DNA of 64,000 nt, from contig NC_081409.1 of assembly GCF_030272615.1 (NCBI RefSeq), positions 247,009,502 through 247,073,501 of the forward strand, written 5' to 3'. Under the pieces are notes generated by a model. The model did not search any database. It worked only from the letters and a program-made list of their open reading frames with translations, and was not told the DNA's origin. Every line of letters begins with the position of its first letter. Position 1 is the first letter of the stretch. Shown piece by piece: positions 58,131 to 64,000 of this stretch. The position numbers and the translations under genes are program-made. The DNA is from Cryptomeria japonica. Its lineage: Eukaryota; Streptophyta; Pinopsida; Cupressales; Cupressaceae.

Positions 58131-58643
58131 ATATGCAAACAAATCAAGGAAAGTAAGTGAACTCCCCTTCCAAGACTTGTGAGGACAACACTGTGAGTTG
58201 TTAGAGAGAGTGTGACAATGGTGGTCTTGTGAAAGCCTATGAATATTACTCCAGAAGATAACCAAAATCTTCAAACTACAATAAAATGATCAAGAATCCT
58301 CTAAAATGCCTTCAAATGGGAGAGATATAGGCCCTGGAAGGCAAGTTGACATCGGTGGGTGCATGCAAAGGCATTACAATTCCTTCCAGGCGTAGGCATA
58401 ATGCTCAAATCAGCACCTGTGCATTGTCAGATTTGTGGGACGCTAGTGCATCGCACAAACATCTCCACATCATGCTAGTGTCTTGAGGATGACAAGTCAA
58501 CAAAGTTTGTAAGATTCCAATCTATAGCTAACAAAGTGATCTAGGTGGGAAAAAAGACAAAAAAGGTGCACATGACCTCCGATGATGTGGAGGAAGGTGT
58601 TATTTGTTGCGCTAAATTGTACAAGGTGATTTTTCATATTACA
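58131..58643 (-). repeat. H 5' LTR, right piece
   Basis: Begins with the ATAT(G) duplication and continues CAAACAAATCAAGGAAAGTA, matching 12733-13248 of the 3' LTR. It ends CATATTACA, the LTR's outer end on the minus strand. Confidence 0.87.
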
Positions 58644-59021
58644 AATATATGGACACATGGATTATGTACTAACCTATTTATGATGCAAGATGAGGTGGGT
58701 GTGAATTTGATGCATATATATGAAATGCATGACAACCTTGAAGTATGAATGCAAACACTCCAAGGACTGCTCGTTGAAAACACTACCCAAGGAGGAGGAA
58801 AGACATAGGAATAATGTGCACATTCTAAATGACAATTGATTAAGGAAAAAGAATTAGATGAATGCAATGCAACAAATGATATGTAGGAAAAGATCATAGA
58901 GCTTGAGCACCCTTGAAGATGGGTTAGCATGTTGTGAGTACTTATTTTTATTTATCATTGTATATGAAGTACCAGGGTATGAGGAACCAACATGATTTCA
59001 TGTCCAATGTCTAATACAAAA
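58644..59021. other. Flank between H and I
   Basis: No gene, RNA or terminal repeat recognised. The ATG-rich wording resembles the stretch left of H (11690-12123), consistent with H having inserted into one older sequence. Confidence 0.4.
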
Positions 59022-60066
59022 TGTATACACCTAAAAATGGTCTGAAGATAGTTAATTAAATACATGGTTATTTGATTAATTCCCCTTCCCAATTAATTGA
59101 ATTCACAAGCAATTTGATTAATTTCTCTCTTCATCTACTAGTAAATAAATCTACATGATTTATTTATATAGTTCATTTCATATTCCCCTTTGATTAATTA
59201 ATTCTAAATTAATTAATATCCCCCCATATAAATCAATTCTTCTAATCCCTAATTAAGATTAACAAACTCAAGTTTGTTGAGATTAATTATCATTTTCCAA
59301 TTATTTGAATTTCTATATTCAAATGAGCACATGGCTCCTAACTTTTGACCACCTAACCTAACCATCCCCTAACCTAACCCATTCAACCTAACCCTATCCT
59401 ATCTTGTACATTCTAACCTCCTTATCCTAACCTCCCATGGTATGGATATTTTCCCCTTGAGACACATGGCATTTTTTCCACATGTCTCCTCCCTTGGATA
59501 CTTGCCCTCTCATGAGCAAGGCTCCTTGACACTTGTCACCACAGAGATGACAAGTGTCCTTTCCTCCAACCTCTTCTCCAACTTCCTCAATCTTGTCCCT
59601 TGATATCTTCAAATCTGATCTGGACAGTCAATTCCTACCACCTCAGCTTTGGCCTTGGAATTCCTATAAATATCCCCCATTTTGGAGCAATAAGGATCTC
59701 TTGCATTCATGTTTTTAGCATCATTACTATAGGCAATTTGCATTTCAATTATCTAGTAATTAGACTTTTGGATTAATCATAGCATGCTAATCTAGTTTCT
59801 TAGATCATGCATTTCATATCATTTTCATAATCAATCATGATCAAGTAGCTACTTAACTCTTGAGTTGCCACTTTGGAGGTCATTTCTCTACTGAGAGCCA
59901 ATCAATCCAACACCTTCAAGGTCCTCAAGAATAGAGGAAAATGGGACATTTCAAGGAAGGCTTATGGTTTGCAACTTTAATTTAGTTTTCAATTAATCTT
60001 TTCATTATATTTTATCATCTCATTATATGTGTATGCCTTCTTATATACCACATTTTTAGCATCACA
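59022..60066 (+). repeat. I 5' LTR
   Basis: Starts TGTATACACCTAAAAATGG and ends TTTTTAGCATCACA. Its start resembles G's TGTATAYACATAAAATTGG. It contains the TATA box at 59665 and tandem CCTAACC-type words at 59350-59410. Confidence 0.8.
59665..59672 (+). promoter_or_regulatory. TATA box of I 5' LTR
   Basis: TATAAATA followed by a CCCCCAT stretch, about 400 bp before the LTR end. Confidence 0.65.
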
Positions 60067-60071
60067 TTAAT

Positions 60072-60089
60072 TGGCGCCCACCGTGGGGC
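60072..60089 (+). promoter_or_regulatory. Primer-binding site of I
   Basis: TGGCGCCCACCGTGGGGC, close to the site in G. Typical of plant Tat/Ogre-like Gypsy elements. Confidence 0.82.
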
Positions 60090-60299
60090 CTAGCCCCTTT
60101 GATCTTTAACAAGTTTGCTTGCAGGAAATTTCATTGACAGGTTGATTAGCTCTTTCGATGTGCAGATTAGCTCTCTCAAACTCCCAAATCACATTCTTGG
60201 CCTCTTTTGTAGTGTTCCGACACCTCAAATGGCATTTTTGGGAGACTTCTCAACTCTGTTTTCATATTTTTTTGTACTTTATCACATGCAATCTATACT

Positions 60300-60520
60300 T
60301 TAGCATTTTTGGTATATGTTGTGGCATTTTTGGTATATTTGACAATGTTTTTAGTCTGTTTGATAATGTTTTTGGTGTGCAGAATAGCATTTTAGGTGTG
60401 CAGAGTAGTGTTTTTGGTGTGCAAAGTGGCGTTTTGGGTCCATTTGACAGCGTTCTTGGCACATATTATGGAATTTTTGGTCAATTTGATGGCGTTTTCA
60501 GTTTTTTATTAATTTTTCAA
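60300..60520 (+). repeat. I leader array 1, 21-bp period
   Basis: Units GTGTGCAGAATAGCATTTTAG, GTGTGCAGAGTAGTGTTTTTG and GTGTGCAAAGTGGCGTTTTGG start at 60375, 60396 and 60417, exactly 21 bp apart. Neighbouring units (such as GTCCATTTGACAGCGTTCTTG) keep the spacing. The AATAGCATTTT core resembles that in G. Confidence 0.85.
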
Positions 60521-60775
60521 ATGTTTTATGTTGCATTCCTTATTTCTGCCTCTGGACTGTCATTTTCCTGAACCTAATTTGCAGATTGTTGGTTTTGCAG
60601 GTACTCATTTCGCTGTGAAAGACCGAAGGCATAAACCATTTCTCCATCAAAAAATGCAATATAAGCAACTAAATTTGTTTGCAAGCGCGGGATTTTACAC
60701 TTATTTTTGTTAAAATAGGCACAGACTCATTACAATGGAAATGAACAAACATGTCTTATGTGTTTTGATGATAGG

Positions 60776-60982
60776 TGAGTATGCTCTCACCTTTCTTAGG
60801 TGATCAGAAAGCCAGACTCATCTTTTGCTTTGAATAGTGCATATATTTAGCGGGCTTGCCCTCCCAAGGAGCTTATAAGGCCAAAGACATTAAGGTCAGT
60901 GAGAGGGGAATGACCCAAGTGGGAATTGCTAATGCCAAGTACTCCAACCCACTATAAAATAAACATGATTTGATGAAAATCA
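60776..60982 (+). other. Leader block conserved with G
   Basis: GTGAGTATGCTCTCACCTT, GGTGATCAGAAAGCCAGAC, GAGGGGAATGACCCAAGTGG and ATGATTTGATGAAAATCAAG, in the same order and spacing class as 19980-20180. The first words form a small hairpin (GTGAGTATGCTCTCAC). Confidence 0.7.
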
Positions 60983-61604
60983 AGTCAACGACAGTGCTCG
61001 GGAATAGCTCTCCTCAGTACCTTCGAGTATATCAAACCTTGGTTTTCAAGGCTAGGAGACCTCTTAATTGAGTTTATACCTCGACGCGTTGAACAAATCC
61101 CTTACTAGTTCCAATTAAAATTAGAAGCTACCCAGTTTACCTCTAAAAATTATTAAATTCTTAGTACATGGAGGGGGAAGAATCTCTCCTTAAGAAACTC
61201 ACCATATGTCCCTCTTGAGCGTATGTGCGAACTCCCCTTTTGAGACCTTATTTCTAGGCTCATAACGGGACTCCACTAGCTTTCACAAAGGCAAAAACAC
61301 AGACGTCCTTTAGGGGGTGACAAGGATGTGTGAGCTGATAGGGTATCAAGTGTGGGCTAAGAACTAATAATGAAGCCAATCTCCTTAGGATAGACTGAAT
61401 GATGTGTTTTCAATTGTTCAAAACCCATGAAAACTTGGGCTTTCTTTAAAGCTTCTTGAACATACACTTTATGTGTCCTTTGGGACAAAAATACAATCTG
61501 ATTTATGTGTTTGTAAGTTAAGTCAAGATATCATCCATTGAAATACAACAAAAATTGTAAACTCAAATTTCAAATTGTCAAATTCACAAGTTTCACAACA
61601 GATT
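60983..61604 (+). other. I leader, non-repetitive part
   Basis: No open frame of note and no repeat. It is GC-richer than its surroundings and has no clear counterpart in G beyond general style. Confidence 0.45.
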
Positions 61605-62270
61605 AGCTCTTGCAGTCCAAACCGTCACACCTGCAATCCAAACAGTCTTACCTACAGTCCAAACAGTCACACCTGCAGTCCAATTAGTTGCATTCACAAT
61701 CCAAACAATCACACTTGCAGTCCAAACAGTTGCATTCACATTCCAAATAGTCACATCTGTAGTCCAAATAGTTGCATTTGTAGTCCAAACAGTTGCATTT
61801 TCAGTCTAAACAGTAGCTCTGTTGGTCCAAACAGTCGCTTTTTCAGTCCAAATAGTAGCCCTGTTGGTCCAAACAATCGAATTCAAAGTCCAAATAGTAG
61901 CCCTGCTGGTCCAAACAGTCGCATTCACAGTCCAAATAGTATCTTTGTTGGTCCAAACAATCACATTCATAGTCCAAACATTAGCTCTTTCAGTCCAAAT
62001 AGTCGCACTTATAGTCCAAACAATCACACTTTCAGTCCAAATGTCAGCTCTCTTGGTATGAATGTTAACTTTTTCATATTTCAATATTAACTCTCCAAGG
62101 TTGAGCACAACAGACTTTTTGGTCTAAACAATAGAGTTCCTAGTCTAAACAGTAGAGCTCCTGGTCTACACAACGAAGTTCTTAGTCTAAACAATAGATA
62201 TCTTGGTCTAAAGGTCAGCTCCCTTGATCTGATCAACAACTCTTTTGAGTTGAAAGTCAAATTGCTCATG
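61605..62270 (+). repeat. I leader array 2, 21-bp period
   Basis: About 30 units of the CAGTCCAAACAGTCACACCTG type. TCC starts at 61616, 61637, 61658 and 61679. After about 62100 the unit becomes GTCTAAACAATAGAGTTCCTA, still 21 bp. Because 21 is a multiple of three, several frames on both strands stay open, with a 7-residue repeat such as SPNSHTC. These open frames are a side effect of the period and not good evidence for protein. Confidence 0.87.
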
Positions 62271-62439
62271 TTGCAGCATTAGATCTCCTAGTTTGTACTT
62301 GCTAGGTCTAAATATCAGTTCTCTGAGTCTAAAAATCATAAAGTTTGGTCAAAATTGCAATCTCCTAAGTTCAAACACTTAATTTGCTGAGTCTACACAT
62401 CATTATTTTGAACTTTAGAGTCACTACATTGCAAAATAG

Positions 62440-62735
62440 TGTTTCTGGTCTGTTTCTAAACATTTCTAGTAAGTCTGTCAGCGTTTGTGGTCAGTATAGC
62501 AACATTTTTGGTAAGTTTGTTAGCATTTCTAGTTAGTATAGCAGCATTTCTGGTCAGTATAGCAGTGTTTTTGGTAAGTTTGTCAGTGATTCTGGTCAGT
62601 ATAGCATCATTTTTGGTAAGTTTGTCAGCATTTATAGTCAGTATAGAAGTATTTTTGGTAAGTTTGTCAACGTTTTTGGTCAGTATAGCAGAGTTCCTGG
62701 TCATTTTGTCAGTGTTTCTGGTAAACTGCACCAAA
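62440..62735 (+). repeat. I leader array 3, 21-bp period
   Basis: Alternating units GTAAGTTTGTCAGCATTTCTG and GTCAGTATAGCAACATTTTTG. Unit starts at 62469, 62490 and 62511 are 21 bp apart. The GCATTT core resembles arrays in G and array 1 of I. Confidence 0.87.
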
Positions 62736-63204
62736 ATCAGAAAATAAAAACAACCCATTTCTCAGACAGTCAAACATAGAGACTAGGTCATCTTCTTGAG
62801 TCATTCAATCGGGTTATCTCTTGTCAAAACAAACTCAAGAGCTAGACACACTAAGCTTATCAAGTATTCATCTCCAACAAGTTTAAGATCTAACACCTTA
62901 AAGTGCAACATCACATTTTCTTTGATAAGTTGATCGTTCAAACATAGTTTCTCATCAGGATCTATTATCCTCTATCACAAAACTATAATGTTTGATCAGG
63001 ATAACATTGTCCCATATTGTAGGATATATCTTTCCTATTGGACTTGGTTTTATCAAATCATCATCATTGCACTCCAAACTAAGATTGAAAAACTTACAAA
63101 TCTACAAATACTTGAATTATCTTTTCATGTCATATCACTCTATCATACCTACCTTGACAGTTGGTCACTTATCGAGACACCTTTTAGAAAATTGAATCCT
63201 TGCA

Positions 63205-63630
63205 ATGAAAATAGAAACATTTGAAATAGCTGAAGAGCATAGAAACATGGCATACCAAAGCAAAATACAAGGAGAAGACATAACAAGTCAACATATCAAA
63301 GCAATCAAAGAAGTCCAAAATCAAAATCCAACTATGTCAATACCTCACAAGGATTCAAATGCATCTCTAAAGAAAGGTGGCTCTCTTATGCAACTCTTAA
63401 AGAGATCCCTAAAATATTTTGTTGAGGAAGATCAAAATCGCTCACCTATGTCTAGCAATGGCTCATCCCCCCATAAGCAAATTGACTCTCTAAAGGCATC
63501 TATTCTTAAACCTCCTAAAAAATTGCAAGAACCTTCCATAGCATCCTCACCAAACAATACACCCAAGGATGAAGTTCCCCAAGGGATATCCATAATGGCC
63601 ATCAAACCTATTTCAGAGGATCCTATTTAA
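63205..63630 (+). pseudogene. I gag-region ORF (short, no Gag core)
   Basis: A 141-codon open frame that begins MKIETFEIAEEHRNMAYQ and has a Ser/Pro-rich second half (RSPMSSNGSSPHKQ and ILKPPKKLQEPSIASSPNN). The leader before it is homologous to that of G up to the G gag start, so it holds the position of gag. It lacks the SGQSMEWF core and the C-N-Y-H finger, so this is a deleted or replaced gag. It ends with a TAA before a short frame-shifted stretch leading to protease. Confidence 0.6.
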
Positions 63631-63654
63631 AGCCCATCTCCTTCATATATAAGC

Positions 63655-64000
63655 ATTGATTCCTTGCAACATCCCATAATGCTCCCTTGCAAATTAAAGT
63701 CCTCATTCATAGAACGCTCATTAAATGTATCCTAATAGATGGGGGAGCTGGCTTAAACATTTGCTCATTGAGTCTTGTCTATGCTCTAGGTTATTCAGAA
63801 GATGCAGTTGATCCCCAGAAAAAGATCACATTTAAAACATATGATGAGGAAGAGCATTCCTCTAAAGGAATTATGATATTACCCATCAGAGTAGAACCTT
63901 TGCAAAAAGAGACAACATGCCAAGTTCTAGACTTGGACTTACCATACAACATACTCTTGGGAAGACCATGGATACATGACATATAGGCTATTCCATCAAC
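63655..64000 (+). pseudogene. I aspartic protease (runs to the end of homology at 63985)
   Basis: NAPLQIKVLIHRTLIKC precedes ILIDGGAGLNICSLSL (catalytic Asp in DGG). KTYDEEEHSSKGIMILPI and VLDLDLPYNILLGRPWIHDI follow. The last motif is the conserved C-terminal part of the domain; a TAG stop comes at 63984-63986. It is closely related to the protease of G (23480-23958 and 24886-24940) and shows what that one looked like before the solo LTR inserted. RT would follow beyond the window. Confidence 0.82.

Larger units (their letters stand above)
12124..58643 (-). mobile_element. H: Gypsy-type gag/protease LTR element, split by nested insertions
   Basis: H is the outermost recognisable element. 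Its 3' LTR is at 12124-13248. Its 5' LTR is at 34197-34809 and 58131-58643, split by the C insertion. On the minus strand a primer-binding site adjoins the 5' LTR and a polypurine tract adjoins the 3' LTR. The coding part holds a Gypsy gag and a protease-like region; no RT, RNase H or integrase motif was found in 13263-18950 or 33925-34196. After removing G, C and one solo LTR the element would be about 7.7 kb. It was probably mobilised in trans. Target duplications are unclear: AATAT occurs near both ends (12117-12121 and 58644-58648) but two bases do not fit. Confidence 0.85.
59022..64000 (+). mobile_element. I: Tat-like Gypsy LTR retrotransposon (continues beyond window)
   Basis: LTR, primer site, a leader of about 3.1 kb with 21-bp arrays, a short gag-region ORF and protease, then the window ends. 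It shares with G the primer-site type, the leader block at 60776-60982, the array periodicity and the protease sequence, but the LTR is of another family. The Retrotrans_gag core and zinc finger seen in G are missing between 63205 and 63686, so gag is deleted or replaced. The second LTR lies outside the window. Confidence 0.85.

Noticed and set aside
61575-62108. Overlapping open frames on both strands (up to 171 codons)
   Set aside because: The 21-bp repeat period is a multiple of three, so several frames stay open on both strands. This is a side effect of the array.
62456-62758. Open frames of about 86 and 100 codons on opposite strands, hydrophobic or Asn/Thr-rich
   Set aside because: Same cause: 21-bp array in the leader of I, not a membrane protein gene.

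Overview
This window is plant nuclear DNA made almost entirely of nested, decayed transposable elements; I find no intact host gene. Hundreds of frame-breaking mutations, AT-rich composition, very long LTRs and several nesting levels suggest a large, repeat-rich plant genome. A gymnosperm (conifer-like) source fits the LTR style, but that is an inference, not a proof.

Layout. (1) 1-1628: a LINE-type RNase H remnant, a diverged tandem duplication, and a TE-associated coding remnant. (2) 1629-9702: R1, a Copia-like LTR element carrying gag but no pol, flanked by a perfect AAGAA target duplication. It splits the coding remnant that resumes at 9703. (3) 9703-12123: the rest of that remnant and low-complexity sequence. 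(4) 12124-58643: H, a minus-strand Gypsy-type element with gag and protease only. It is split by a solo LTR (14416-14929), by G (18951-33924) and by C (34810-58130). G is a long plus-strand Tat/Ogre-like Gypsy element with protease, G-patch, RT, two RNase H domains and integrase; a solo LTR (23959-24885) interrupts its protease. C is a non-coding foldback element that landed in H's 5' LTR. C in turn holds A (34813-47301), a pol-less Copia-like element with a roughly 1,000-residue unknown ORF. A is split by B (39108-45042, minus strand, a Copia element lacking integrase and half of RT). C also holds B' (51056-56476), a 3'-truncated relative of B. (5) 59022-64000: I, the start of a second Tat-like Gypsy element that leaves the window inside its protease.

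Most likely order of events: H first; then G and C into H; A into the terminus of C; B into A; B' into the C repeat array; solo LTRs into G and H. Target duplications and the uninterrupted second LTR of H (an empty site for C) support the order.

Most interesting signals: strictly 21-bp-periodic repeat arrays in the leaders of both Tat-like elements; the palindromic foldback element C; the unknown ORF of A with its own possible promoter; a G-patch in the G polyprotein; and a dyad motif shared by several otherwise different Copia-type LTR families. Identities were judged by eye.
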